Below are positions 17,886 through 26,268 of a DNA stretch of 64,000 bases, in pieces. The stretch lies in the NCBI GenBank assembly GCA_963728925.1, contig CAVSMB010000035.1, positions 1-64,000 of the forward strand. Direction: 5' to 3'. Each line of letters starts with the position of its first letter. The stretch's first letter is position 1. The DNA comes from JBBPZA01 sp963728925. Lineage in GTDB: Bacteria; Actinomycetota; Thermoleophilia; Solirubrobacterales; Solirubrobacteraceae. A program made the translations under genes and the position numbers. The notes beneath the pieces are model-generated. The model was not told where the DNA came from and did no database searches. It was given only the letters and a program-made list of their open reading frames with translations.

Positions 17886-19190
17886 TTAGCTGTCGCGTTC
17901 GAATTCGATGAGCTGGGGCTCTCCGTCCGCGTCTCGTGCGTGGGCGATGAGGGCGCGCCGGTGGGCGCCCGTCAGATCGGCCGGAGGGGTCTCCAAGCGC
18001 ACCTCGACGGGCACGCCCTCCTTCGGATCCGTGAGCACGGCAGCATCGTCGAGCACGCCGAGAGCCGGCGCGAGGTAACGCCCGGCGATCTTCGACGGCG
18101 GCCACCACAGCGCGGTCTTCGAGAGCGCCGAATCGTCGATCTCCCCGCCCTCCATCCGAGCGCGCAGCCAGGTCGGCGAGCGCCCGGTGAGCAGCACTCC
18201 CCGCAGCACCGGCCGGAAGGCCGGCGCCTCGACGGGCGCACCGACGTTCGCCGCCAAGGTCGCGGCGACGACGTCGGCCTGCTGGGAGGCGAGGCCGCCC
18301 TGCTTGACCGGGAAGGTCGTACAATCGCCGGCCGCCCACACCCCCTCGACCCCCTCGACGCGACCGTGGTCGTCGACGGGGATGAAGCCGGCGGGATCGT
18401 GCGGGAGGCCCGCGATCCGTGGGCCGGTGAGGCGGGGCAGCGCGACGACTCGGTCGGCCACGATGGCGGGGCCGTCGGGGCGGAGGAGCACGCGACCGCG
18501 CTCGACGACATCGGGGTCGTACCCACCGTGGACGACGATGCCGTGGGCGCTGAGCATGTCGGCCATCGCCTCCTGGGCGGTGGGCCCGAAGAGGGCGAGC
18601 GGCGTCGTGGCGGGGCTCGAGAGCGTAATCTCGATCTGCCGCCCGTGCTGCTCGGCGAAGACGGCGGTCATCAGCGCGAGCTCGTAGAGCGGGAAGGGCC
18701 ACACGGGGCCCGCCGGCACCACGAAGGCAAGGCTCTGCACGTCCCCGCGCTCCACCGCGCCGAGAAGGTCGCGGAAGCCGGGGACGCTGCGCTGGTCGAC
18801 AAAGGTCAGAGCCTCGGGGAAGACCGTGCTGCGATCGGCGCCCATCGCGAGGACGAGCTCGTCGTAGGGAAGCTCGGGCTCGGGGCCGTCCTGGACGATG
18901 GCCACGCGGCGGTCGGGATCGACCGAGTCCAGGCGCCCGCGAACCATGTGCGCACCGTGCTCGGCGACGAGCTCGCGGACGCGGTAGGACTGCACCTCCG
19001 CGAGACCGAACGGCTGGGCGACCGACAGCGGCCGATAGCTGAACTCCTCCTCCGGGGTCAGGAGCGTCACGTTCAGCCGCCCGCCCCCAAGGGCGTGAAG
19101 GGCGAGGACGGCCTCGAGGCCGGCGACGCCGCCACCGGCGACCACGACTCGGGGCTTCGCGGAAGTGGGCGAGTCCGCGGCGGCCGTCAC
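17886..19190 (-). CDS. FAD/NAD(P)-dependent oxidoreductase, NDH-2/SQR-like
   Basis: A 434-aa flavoprotein with an N-terminal FAD dinucleotide fold (VVVAGGGVAGLEAVLALHAL, residues 14-33) and the second FAD motif VEGVWAAGDCTTFPVK near 295. The plan is that of type II NADH dehydrogenases and sulfide:quinone oxidoreductases. The only cysteine I find is the one in AAGDC, so the redox cysteines expected of a true SQR appear to be missing and a quinone-reducing dehydrogenase role is more likely. Its start overlaps the stop of the upstream SRPBCC gene (ATGA). Confidence 0.85.
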   Translation of the reverse strand: MTAAADSPTSAKPRVVVAGGGVAGLEAVLALHALGGGRLNVTLLTPEEEFSYRPLSVAQPFGLAEVQSYRVRELVAEHGAHMVRGRLDSVDPDRRVAIVQDGPEPELPYDELVLAMGADRSTVFPEALTFVDQRSVPGFRDLLGAVERGDVQSLAFVVPAGPVWPFPLYELALMTAVFAEQHGRQIEITLSSPATTPLALFGPTAQEAMADMLSAHGIVVHGGYDPDVVERGRVLLRPDGPAIVADRVVALPRLTGPRIAGLPHDPAGFIPVDDHGRVEGVEGVWAAGDCTTFPVKQGGLASQQADVVAATLAANVGAPVEAPAFRPVLRGVLLTGRSPTWLRARMEGGEIDDSALSKTALWWPPSKIAGRYLAPALGVLDDAAVLTDPKEGVPVEVRLETPPADLTGAHRRALIAHARDADGEPQLIEFERDS

Positions 19191-19684
19191 GCTTCGCAGC
19201 GTACCGTGCTCGCCCCGGGATCAGCCGGGCCGAGAAGCAGCCGCTCGACCGCTGCCTGGCGGTACTCGAAGATCTTCGCGAGATCGCGGCGCACGAGGAC
19301 CAGGTGGGCGATCGCTCCAAGCGGCCCGAGGGGCAGCTGGTAGCGCACGCGGTCGCGGATGATCGTGCCGCCGTCGGCGGCCGTCTCGAAGGTGTGGGTG
19401 TGGTGCCAGAGGCGGTAGGGGCCCGAGATCTGCTCATCGACGAAGCGCTCGTTCGGCACCCACTCAGCGATCCTCGTGCGCCAGGACACGGGGATCCCGT
19501 GCAGGCGCAGCCGGTACTCGATGAACGCGCCCGCGCGCATCTCGACGGGGCCGTCGCCCACGACGCGGAAGCCGAGCCAGGGCGGAGTGATCGCCTCGAG
19601 GTTGCCGGCGTCCGCGTAGAACGGGAACACCTCCTCCACCGAGAGGGGCAGGTGCTGGGAGCGCTCGAGGACGTGGACGCGCAT
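19187..19684 (-). CDS. SRPBCC-family protein (polyketide cyclase/START-like)
   Basis: About 165 aa from ATG 19684, beginning MRVHVLERSQHLPLSVEEVF, the usual first strand and helix of this fold. Further conserved stretches are FYADAGNLEAITPPWLGF, RLHGIPVSWRTRIAEWVPNE, and a C-terminal helix FEYRQAAVERLL. Members resemble cell-division-inhibitor-like SRPBCC proteins often encoded beside oxidoreductases. The frame is open further upstream to 19747, but that part lacks family similarity. It is co-translated with the oxidoreductase. The ligand is unknown. Confidence 0.8.
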   Translation of the reverse strand: MRVHVLERSQHLPLSVEEVFPFYADAGNLEAITPPWLGFRVVGDGPVEMRAGAFIEYRLRLHGIPVSWRTRIAEWVPNERFVDEQISGPYRLWHHTHTFETAADGGTIIRDRVRYQLPLGPLGAIAHLVLVRRDLAKIFEYRQAAVERLLLGPADPGASTVRCEA

Positions 19685-19773
19685 CGCACGGGCTACGGCC
19701 TCCGCCGCGCTCGAGGTCACCACCTCGCGCCGCAGCGCGCAGGTCACGGGGCGCTCGACAGGCGCTCAGCGAG

Positions 19774-20814
19774 CTAGGCCAGGCCGCGCGGATAGCGGTA
19801 GTCGATGCCGCCATGGGCCGCGTCGAAGAGCTCGCACGCGACGTCGGTGACGCCGATCTCGGCAAGCGCATCGCGGAAGGCGAGCGCGCCGAGGTCCAGG
19901 TACCACTCGTCCCGCGTGCCACCGTCGAGGTAGATCGCGCGCAGGCTGCGTAGGGCATTCGCGTGCTCAGGCACCATCCGGACGGGGTCCCACGCCAACC
20001 ACCGCGACCAGACGTCGTCGACGAGCCGCCCAGTGATCAGGTCGAACGGCAGGTGCACCGTGCCGTCCTCGTCCGCCGAGAACGCCGCCGCGACGCCGTA
20101 GGTGAGCACGAGATCCGCGTCGGTCTCCTTGCTCAGCGGCGGGCGCGACGCGAAGTCCTCCCAGAAGTTCTCATAGGACCCGTCGTAGGCGCGAAGCGCG
20201 CGGACGGCCTTGCCGAAGCCCGGGACGTAACACAGCTCGTACAGCGCGTCGCCGGCGTGGCTGGCCAGCCCGCCGAAGAGGTCCGGGCGCAGCATCGGGG
20301 TCATCATCGCCCCGAAGCCGCCACTCGACTTTCCGGCGATCCCGCGGTGCGCCGCGGAGGCGAGCGTCCGGTAACGGGCGTCGACGAACGGCACGACCTC
20401 GTCGCAGAGATATGAGTGGTACCGGCCCGTGCCGGGCGAGTCTACGAACTGGCTGCCGCCGTAGGCCGTCCACGCGTCGACGAACACCAGCACGCACGCA
20501 GCCGCGTCGCCGGCGGCGAACAGCGCGTCCGCGGCCTCGATGAACGTCGGGCGAAACGGCGCGCGGTTATGCCACATGGCCACAGCGCCGGTATAGCCCT
20601 GGATGACGTAGACCGACGGATAGCGCCGTTCGGGGTCGTCGTCATAGCCGGGCGGCACGTAGACCTCGACCGGGCGCTCGGCCGGATCGCCGAGCGGATT
20701 GCCCGCGAGAAGCTCGCTGACGATCGTGTGCCGCTCGACGCGGCCGGCGAGGTTCCGCTCATACGCGTTCGGATAGCTCGACCAGCGGATCAACGGCTCA
20801 GGCACGGGGCGCAA
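19774..20814 (-). CDS. Esterase D-like alpha/beta hydrolase
   Basis: A 346-aa putative esterase. Conserved features are VEVYVPPGYDDDPERRYPSV (first strands), the nucleophile elbow GKSSGGFGAMM with Ser near 163, an acidic residue in IYLDGGTRDEWYLD, and a C-terminal His in AAHGGIDYRY. No signal peptide is seen. It belongs to the esterase D/enterochelin-esterase-like group acting on small acyl esters. It is a minus-strand gene on its own, 27 bp downstream of nothing related. Confidence 0.85.
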   Translation of the reverse strand: MRPVPEPLIRWSSYPNAYERNLAGRVERHTIVSELLAGNPLGDPAERPVEVYVPPGYDDDPERRYPSVYVIQGYTGAVAMWHNRAPFRPTFIEAADALFAAGDAAACVLVFVDAWTAYGGSQFVDSPGTGRYHSYLCDEVVPFVDARYRTLASAAHRGIAGKSSGGFGAMMTPMLRPDLFGGLASHAGDALYELCYVPGFGKAVRALRAYDGSYENFWEDFASRPPLSKETDADLVLTYGVAAAFSADEDGTVHLPFDLITGRLVDDVWSRWLAWDPVRMVPEHANALRSLRAIYLDGGTRDEWYLDLGALAFRDALAEIGVTDVACELFDAAHGGIDYRYPRGLA

Positions 20815-20889
20815 CGCTACCTCGCCGCGGACCGCCTCTCCCTTACACCCGCTTCAGGTCGTCTTGAGGCTGCGGGCTACGCTCGCCGG

Positions 20890-21475
20890 ATGGGATCGCA
20901 CCGCAGGGGGTGGGGCGGGGTGCTTGCGCCCGGCAGGACGTCGATCGTCCTGCTCGCATGCCTCGCGACGATGGCCGCGGCGGCCGCGCTGGCGCCGTCG
21001 GCCGGCGCCTACGAGATCGCGGGGCGCCGCTGGCCCGCCGGCAAGATCACCTGGTACGGCGGCCCTTGGGAGTCAGAACGACGAGGCCGCCAGGGCGGCG
21101 AAGGCCTGGAATCGCCTCGGACTCGGAGTCAGCTTCGTACGCACCGCCTCCAAACGCCGCGCCGACGTCCGCGTCGGCTATGGGGAGCGCGGTTGCGGCG
21201 GCGCCGCGCTGGTCGGCTACACCGGCCGAATCGTCCAGTCCTCGGTGCGCGTGGGGCGGGGGTGCTCGGACCGGCTCACGCCCCTCACCGTGGCCCACGA
21301 GCTCGGCCACGTCCTCGGCCTCGGCCATGAGCAGCAGGCCTGCGCGCTGATGAATCCGTCGGCCGACGCCGGGACGGGCACGCCGAGCCGCTGCCGCACG
21401 CGCCCGATCACCTTCTGGACCTCAAAGCCGCTGCGCGCCGACGACATCCGCGGCGCCCGCGCGCTCTATGGATAG
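20890..21475 (+). pseudogene. Matrixin-type zinc metalloprotease, frameshifted
   Basis: The ATG at 20890 opens a frame with a signal-peptide-like stretch (SIVLLACLATMAAAAALAPS, ending GAYE) and then IAGRRWPAGKITWYGG. Near 21062 the coding potential moves to the next frame, which carries NDEAARAAKAWNRLGLGVSF and the zinc site HELGHVLGLGHE, and ends RADDIRGARALYG at 21475. The two parts clearly belong to one secreted M10-like peptidase of about 195 aa. A one-base gain or a sequencing error separates them. Confidence 0.75.
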
Positions 21476-21498
21476 CGGCGCCGCGCTTCGCCGCGGCG

Positions 21499-21827
21499 TC
21501 AGCCTTCGCAGTCGACCGCGACGTCGAGGGCGCGGCAGATCTCCCGCATGCGGTCGTCGGCCAGCCGGCCGAGTCGCCTGACGAGAACGGCGATCGAGAC
21601 GCTCTCGACCGAGTCCAGGTTCACCGCGGAGCGCCGGGGAATCGGTCACCGGAGGGCTCCAGGACGACCTCGCTGGGCAGGGCTCGGATCGTCGTCGTGC
21701 ATGGTCCGACGAGTGCTCGTCGAAGCCGTTGGATCGCCGCGTCGCGGGACAAGACGACGACCGGGCGCCGGCCGACGTCGGCGAGCTCGCACCACCACAC
21801 CTCGCCTCGGGCCGGAAGCGCGCTCAC
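21499..21827 (-). pseudogene. MazF/PemK-type toxin, frameshifted
   Basis: From GTG 21827 the protein begins VSALPARGEVWWCELADVGR and continues RPVVVLSRDAAIQRL, typical of MazF-family endoribonucleases, to about LEPSGDRFP. A one-base loss near 21640 puts the C-terminal part in another frame (SAVNLDSVESVSIAVLVRRL, DDRMREICRALDVAVDC), ending at TGA 21499. The GTG overlaps the antitoxin stop (GTGA), as in a normal antitoxin-toxin pair. As read, the product would stop early and lack the second half of the fold. Confidence 0.8.
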
Positions 21828-22060
21828 GAGCCGGCGGCAGCGTGTCGAAACGACGCCAGGTCGCCCCACTCGTCCGCCTCGTCGAGCGGATGCTCGTCGT
21901 AGGCGGCGTAGCTCGCGTCCACCTCGGCCGCGCGGTGGCGAACCAGCAACGCTGCCAGGGCATCGTCGATGAGGGCGGCGTCGGTCGCTCCCGAGTGCAC
22001 GCGCCGGGCGTCCTCGAGCAGATCCGCGTCCACCGTCGTGCTCAGGCGTGTGCGAGTCAT
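21824..22060 (-). CDS. Ribbon-helix-helix antitoxin (MazE-like)
   Basis: A 78-aa protein. An N-terminal RHH-type segment (RTRLSTTVDADLLEDARRVH) is followed by an acidic C-terminal tail (EHPLDEADEWGDLASFRHAA) of the kind that wraps a toxin. It lies directly upstream of, and overlaps, the MazF-type toxin frame. It is intact although its toxin partner appears frameshifted. Confidence 0.8.
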   Translation of the reverse strand: MTRTRLSTTVDADLLEDARRVHSGATDAALIDDALAALLVRHRAAEVDASYAAYDEHPLDEADEWGDLASFRHAAAGS

Positions 22061-22128
22061 GCCATAAGTATGCCACGGGGACGAGCCATCGATCCTGCGG
22101 CTTGACGGGCCGGCCGCGTGACCGCGGG

Positions 22129-22920
22129 TCAGTCGTCTCGGTGCTCCAGGGACTCCGGGTAGCGAACCGACGCGAGGGCGAGCCCGTGCGCCGGTGCCGT
22201 CTCGCCGGCCTCGCGCCGGTGCGCGCCGCCGAGCAGCCGCTCGAAGTCCTCGAAGGTGCGCCGACCGCCGGCCACCTCCAGCATCGTCCCGACGAGCACG
22301 CGGTTCATGTGGCGCATGAAGGTGTCGGCCTCGATCCAGAACTCGAGCAGATCTCCGCGCGCGGCCCAGCGCGCTTCGAGGACCTCGCGATCGAAGCGCC
22401 GGTGATAGCCGCCGGCGGGGGTGAAGGCCGTGAAGTCGTGGGTGCCGTGCAAGGCAGCCGCGCAGGCGTGCAGGGCGTCACGCTCGACGGGCCGCGGCCA
22501 CCACAGCGAGCGGCCGCGCTCGAGCGCCGATCGCTCGGCGCGCGCGAGCACGCGGTAGCAGTAGGTGCGCGCGACGGCGTCCCGGCGCGCATCGAAGCCG
22601 TCCGGAGCCGGCTCGGAGCGCAGGACCGCGACGTCGGGCGCCAGGACCGCGTTGAGCGACTTGGCGGCGGGCGCGGCATCGGCGGCGAAGCTTGCAACCT
22701 GGCCCCAGGCGTGGACGCCGCGATCGGTGCGCCCCGCGACGGTCAGCGAGGGCCGCACGCGGGTGATCGTCTCGACCGCGCGCTCGAGCTCGCCTTCGAC
22801 GCTGCGCTCGCGCCGCTGCTTCGCCCAGCCGGCGAAGCCGGCGCCGTCGTACTCCAGAGTGAGTCGTGCGACCACGCGGGCGCGCAGGGTATCCGGCGGC
22901 GGCGCCGGCATGCAGACCAC
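22129..22920 (-). CDS. truA: tRNA pseudouridine(38-40) synthase TruA
   Basis: A 263-aa pseudouridine synthase that modifies positions 38-40 of the tRNA anticodon arm. The N-terminal strand RLTLEYDGAGFAGWAKQ is followed by the catalytic-Asp motif AGRTDRGVHAWGQVASF near residue 65. The C-terminal domain has DFTAFTP and MRHMNRVLVGTMLEVAGGRR. In many bacteria truA follows rplQ. Here the two are separated only by gene remnants (23016-23419), so the linkage may be ancestral. The first ATG is 22920 and an equally good one is 22911. Confidence 0.93.
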   Translation of the reverse strand: MVCMPAPPPDTLRARVVARLTLEYDGAGFAGWAKQRRERSVEGELERAVETITRVRPSLTVAGRTDRGVHAWGQVASFAADAAPAAKSLNAVLAPDVAVLRSEPAPDGFDARRDAVARTYCYRVLARAERSALERGRSLWWPRPVERDALHACAAALHGTHDFTAFTPAGGYHRRFDREVLEARWAARGDLLEFWIEADTFMRHMNRVLVGTMLEVAGGRRTFEDFERLLGGAHRREAGETAPAHGLALASVRYPESLEHRDD

Positions 22921-23015
22921 CCCGCGGGCTACGCGTTCCCGCAGGCCTACCCCGGCGGCGCCGTGAGGATCACCTCACGGGACACCGCTCGGGGGTCGGC
23001 CTGGGCGCGCTGTCT

Positions 23016-23160
23016 CAGCCGGTGACGGGAGAGGTGCGCGACGGCTGGCGGGTGGCCGGCCGGCGCCGCAGCGCGACCAGTCCGCCGAAGCCGGCGAGGA
23101 CGACGACGACGCCCGCTCCCCACGTGAGGACGACGCCGCTCCGCCCGGCAATCTCGGCCC
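23016..23160 (-). pseudogene. Possible C-terminal fragment of a membrane-anchored protein
   Basis: An open frame without a start encodes about 47 residues with one transmembrane-like stretch (GAGVVVVLAGFGGLVALRRR) and a basic tail ending at TGA 23016. It reads like the anchor of a lost exported protein, cut off where the sugar-dehydrogenase remnant begins. The family is not identifiable. Confidence 0.35.
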
Positions 23161-23419
23161 CCCGTCCAACCCGCGGGTCTACAACTGCGGCCACGGCAAC
23201 GTCCAGGGCCTCGCCTTACGGCCGACGGCGTCGGGTTCACAACCGAACACGGTCCGGACTTCGACGACGAGCTCAACGTCATCGTCAAGGGGAACTACGG
23301 GTGGGATCCCGTCCCCAGCTACAAGCAGTCGGTCCCGATGACCGACCGACGGCAACCTCTACCTGACGACCGACAACGGCGGCGGCGCGGACCAGATCCT
23401 GAGGGTGACGCCCGGGTAG
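23157..23419 (+). pseudogene. PQQ-dependent sugar (glucose/sorbosone) dehydrogenase remnant
   Basis: Three frames in series contain conserved beta-propeller segments of this family: NPRVYNCGHGNVQGLALR, then GFTTEHGPDFDDELNVIVKG with NYGWDP, then DGNLYLTTDNGGGADQILRV to TAG 23419. The N-terminal two thirds are missing and the shifts fall near 23223 and 23345. It is a dead fragment converging on rplQ. Confidence 0.75.
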
Positions 23420-23423
23420 GAGC

Positions 23424-23777
23424 TCAGACGAGCTCGAGGAAGACCATCTCGGTGGAGTCGCTCCGCCGAGGGCCCAGCTTGAGGATCCGCGTGTAGCCGC
23501 CCGAGCGCGCCGTGTAGCGCGGGGCGACCTCCTCGAAGAGCTTGTGCACCGTGAACTTGTCCTGGCCCAGCGCCGAGAGCGCCTGGCGGCGCGCGTGGAG
23601 GTCGCCGCGCTTGGCCAGCGTGATGAGCTTCTCGACCTCGGGCTTGACCGCCTTGGCCTTCGCCTCGCTGGTCTTGATGCGCTCGTGCTGGATGACCTCT
23701 TTGGAGAGGTTGCGAAGCAACGCCTTCCGGTGCGCGCTGTCGCGGCTGAGCTTGTGTCGGGTGCGCTGGTGTCTCAT
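23424..23777 (-). CDS. rplQ: 50S ribosomal protein L17
   Basis: A 117-aa L17, starting MRHQRTRHKLSRDSAHRKAL and ending with the conserved RYTARSGGYTRILKLGPRRS and STEMVFLEL. It is last in the alpha-operon order rpsM-rpsK-rpsD-rpoA-rplQ, 24 bp after rpoA. The length is normal. Confidence 0.98.
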   Translation of the reverse strand: MRHQRTRHKLSRDSAHRKALLRNLSKEVIQHERIKTSEAKAKAVKPEVEKLITLAKRGDLHARRQALSALGQDKFTVHKLFEEVAPRYTARSGGYTRILKLGPRRSDSTEMVFLELV

Positions 23778-23801
23778 CGCGTCGGCAAGCGTAGCCGCCC
23801 G

Positions 23802-24779
23802 CTAGTCCTGGCGGAGGCTGAGCCCCCGCGCCTCGAGCGTCTCGATGACCTCGTCGATCGACTTCTTGCCGAAGTTCGGGATCGCGTTGAGCTCGCCCTC
23901 GGTCTTGGAGATGAGATCGCCGACGGTCTGGATCCCCGCCCGCTTGAGGCAGTTGTAGGACCGCACGCCGAGCTCGAGCTCCTCGATGAGGATGTCGTCC
24001 ATGGCCGAGGGCTGGCGGCCGCCGGCGGCGGCCGGCGCCCCGCCCACGCCGGGCTCGAGGATCGCGCCCCCGGGGCCCGCGCGCAGCTCCTCGATGCGGT
24101 CGGCGTCGGTGAAGATCGCCAGCTGGGAGATGAGGATCTCCGCCGCCTCGCGCAGCGCCTCCTGGGGCTCCTTGGAGCCGTCGGTCTCGATGTCGAGGGT
24201 CAGCTTGTCGTAGTCGGTGCGCTGCCCGACGCGGGCGCCCTCCACCGCGTAGGCGACACGCCGCACCGGTGAGAAGATCGAGTCGATCGGGATGACGCCG
24301 ATGGGCTGGTCGGGCGACTTGTTGTCCTCGGCCACGCGGTAGCCGCGGCCGCGGCCGATGGTCAGGTAGAGCTCGAGCTTGGTCTTCTTCTCGAGCGTCG
24401 CGACGTGGGCGTCGGGGTTGAGGATCTCCACGCCGGCGGGCAGGTCGATGTCCTTGGCGGTGATGTCGCCGGGACCCGTGACGACCAGGGGCGCCTCCAC
24501 CTCGGTGGCGTCACTGTGCATCCGGCAGACGATGCCCTTGAGGTTGAGGACGATGTCGGTCACGTCCTCCTTGACGCCCTTGATCGTCGAGAACTCGTGG
24601 GCGACGCCCTCGATGCGAACGCTGGTCACCGCCGCGCCGGCGAGCGAGCTGAGCAGCACGCGGCGCAGGGAGTTGCCGAACGTGTAGCCGAAGCCACGGT
24701 CGAGGGGCTCGATGGTGAACGAGCCGCGATTCTCCTCGACGTTGTCGGATGTGATCCGCGGGATCTGGAAGTCGAGCAT
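23802..24779 (-). CDS. rpoA: RNA polymerase alpha subunit
   Basis: A 325-aa alpha subunit. The N-terminal domain, with GNSLRRVLLSSLAGAAVTSV, mediates dimerisation and assembly with beta and beta'. The C-terminal domain (about 250-325), with IEELELGVRSYNCLKRAGI and IPNFGKKSIDEVIE, contacts UP-element DNA and activators. A short Ala/Gly/Pro linker near 230-245 joins them. The length is typical of actinobacteria. Confidence 0.98.
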   Translation of the reverse strand: MLDFQIPRITSDNVEENRGSFTIEPLDRGFGYTFGNSLRRVLLSSLAGAAVTSVRIEGVAHEFSTIKGVKEDVTDIVLNLKGIVCRMHSDATEVEAPLVVTGPGDITAKDIDLPAGVEILNPDAHVATLEKKTKLELYLTIGRGRGYRVAEDNKSPDQPIGVIPIDSIFSPVRRVAYAVEGARVGQRTDYDKLTLDIETDGSKEPQEALREAAEILISQLAIFTDADRIEELRAGPGGAILEPGVGGAPAAAGGRQPSAMDDILIEELELGVRSYNCLKRAGIQTVGDLISKTEGELNAIPNFGKKSIDEVIETLEARGLSLRQD

Positions 24780-24810
24780 CGGGCGTCCTAGTCGTCTCGG
24801 GGGTGTCGGA

Positions 24811-24856
24811 GCCGCGGCTCAGCCGCGGCGAGCCATCCGGCGCCGAGCCGGATGGC
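24811..24856 (-). promoter_or_regulatory. Two stem-loops in the rpsD-rpoA leader
   Basis: GCCGCGGC-TCA-GCCGCGGC (24811-24829) and GCCATCCGGC with GCCGGATGGC around a 5-nt loop (24832-24856) fill half of the 90-bp rpsD-rpoA gap, in an operon where most genes overlap. They could act as an RNA processing, stability or S4-feedback site. No U-tract follows, so a classical terminator is unlikely. Confidence 0.6.
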
Positions 24857-24869
24857 GAGGGGAAGGTGG

Positions 24870-25484
24870 TTACTTCGAGTAGAGCTCGACGATGAGCTGC
24901 TCCTGGACCGGGGCGGCGATCTCCCTCCGCTCCGGCCGGCGCAGCACCTTCGCCGTCAGGGAGTCATGGTCGGCCTGCAGCCAGGGCGGGACCTGGGCCG
25001 TCAGCTCGGTCGCGTCGCGGATCACCGGGTCGGCCGCGGTGTTCGCCTTCACGGCGATCACGTCGCCCTCGCGCACCTGGTAGGAGGGGATGTCGACGCG
25101 ACGGCCGTTGACCGTCCAGTGGCCGTGGCCCACGAGCTGACGGGCCTGGCGCCGCGAGGCGGCGAAGCCGAGGCGCACGAGCACGTTGTCCAGGCGCGAC
25201 TCGAGGATGCGCAGCAGGTTCTCGCCGGTGACGCCGGCCTGGCGGGAGGCCTTGGCGTAGTAGATCCGGAACTGCTTCTCGCTGACGCCGTAGTAGCGCC
25301 GCGCCTTCTGCTTCTCGCGCAGCTGCACGCGGTACTCGCTCTGGCGCATGCGCCCGCGGCCGTGGTCGCCGGGCGGGTAGGAGCGGCGCTCGACGCCGCA
25401 CTTGTCGGTCAGGCACCGCTCGCCCTTGAGGAAGAGCTTCTGGCCCTCGCGGCGGCACTGCTTGCAGGCTGCGACGTGGGCCAT
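24870..25484 (-). CDS. rpsD: 30S ribosomal protein S4 (zinc-binding form)
   Basis: A 204-aa S4. Cysteines in ACKQCRREG, RCLTDK and CGVERR form an N-terminal zinc site, the C+ type. The S4 RNA-binding domain includes RLDNVLVRLGFAASRRQARQ and WTVNGRRVDIPSYQV. It is a primary 16S-binding assembly protein. It lies 2 bp after rpsK and is followed by a structured 90-bp gap before rpoA. Confidence 0.98.
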   Translation of the reverse strand: MAHVAACKQCRREGQKLFLKGERCLTDKCGVERRSYPPGDHGRGRMRQSEYRVQLREKQKARRYYGVSEKQFRIYYAKASRQAGVTGENLLRILESRLDNVLVRLGFAASRRQARQLVGHGHWTVNGRRVDIPSYQVREGDVIAVKANTAADPVIRDATELTAQVPPWLQADHDSLTAKVLRRPERREIAAPVQEQLIVELYSK

Positions 25485-25486
25485 GG

Positions 25487-25882
25487 CTAGACCCTCCTCC
25501 GCTTGCGGGGACGGCAGCCGTTGTGGGCCTGCGGGGTGACGTCGCGCACCGAGGTGACCTCGAGGCCGGCCGCCTGCAGCGAGCGGATGGCCGTCTCGCG
25601 GCCCGAGCCGGGCCCGCGCACGTAGACGTCGACCTTCTGGAGGCCCTGCTCCATGCCCTTGCGGGCGGCCGCGTCGGCGGTCACCTGCGCGGCAAACGGC
25701 GTGGACTTGCGCGAGCCCTTGAAGCCCGCGCCGCCGGCCGACTCCCAGGCGATCACGTTGCCCTCACGGTCGGTGAGCGACACGATGGTGTTGTTGAACG
25801 ACGTCTTGATGTGGGCCTGGCCGACCGGGACGTTCTTGCGGACGCGGCGGCGGCCGGTGCGTGGGCGACGTGGCGCCGGCAA
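25487..25882 (-). CDS. rpsK: 30S ribosomal protein S11
   Basis: A 131-aa S11 of the platform. The basic N terminus TGRRRVRKNVPVGQAHI is followed by KTSFNNTIVSLTD, VYVRGPGSGRETAIRSLQAA and the C-terminal TPQAHNGCRPRKRRRV. It abuts rpsM with no gap. Confidence 0.98.
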   Translation of the reverse strand: MPAPRRPRTGRRRVRKNVPVGQAHIKTSFNNTIVSLTDREGNVIAWESAGGAGFKGSRKSTPFAAQVTADAAARKGMEQGLQKVDVYVRGPGSGRETAIRSLQAAGLEVTSVRDVTPQAHNGCRPRKRRRV

Positions 25883-26263
25883 CTACTTCTTCCCAGCCTT
25901 CTTCTTGCCGGCCACCTGCATGCGGCGAGGGCCCTTGCGGGTGCGGGCGTTGGTCTTGGTCCGCTGGCCGCGCACGGGCAGGCCGCGACGGTGGCGCAGG
26001 CCGCGGTAGGAGCCGATCTCCATGAGGCGCTTGACGTTCTGGGAGCGCTCGCGGCGAAGGTCGCCCTCGACCGGGAGCTCGTCCACCGCATCGCGCAGGC
26101 GCACGACCTCGTCGTCGGTGAGGTCGCCGACGCGCGTGTCGGGCGGGATTCCGGCGTCGGAGAGGATCTTGTTCGAGGTCGAGCGGCCGATGCCGTAGAT
26201 GTAGGTCAGCCCGATCTCGGCTCGCTTGTTGAGCGGCACGTTGATGCCCGCGATCCGCGCCAT
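25883..26263 (-). CDS. rpsM: 30S ribosomal protein S13
   Basis: A 126-aa S13 from ATG 26263 (MARIAGINVPLNKRAEIGLT). The longer frame to 26353 overlaps rpmJ and has no family similarity. HhH region YIYGIGRSTSNKILSDAGI; tail with RTKTNARTRKGPRRMQ and a Lys-rich end. It contacts the A- and P-site tRNAs and L5. Confidence 0.97.
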   Translation of the reverse strand: MARIAGINVPLNKRAEIGLTYIYGIGRSTSNKILSDAGIPPDTRVGDLTDDEVVRLRDAVDELPVEGDLRRERSQNVKRLMEIGSYRGLRHRRGLPVRGQRTKTNARTRKGPRRMQVAGKKKAGKK

Positions 26264-26268
26264 TAGAT

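Noticed and set aside
17886..19190. Calling the flavoprotein a sulfide:quinone oxidoreductase
   Set aside because: Only one cysteine, in the FAD motif, is visible; the redox-active cysteines expected for SQR are absent.
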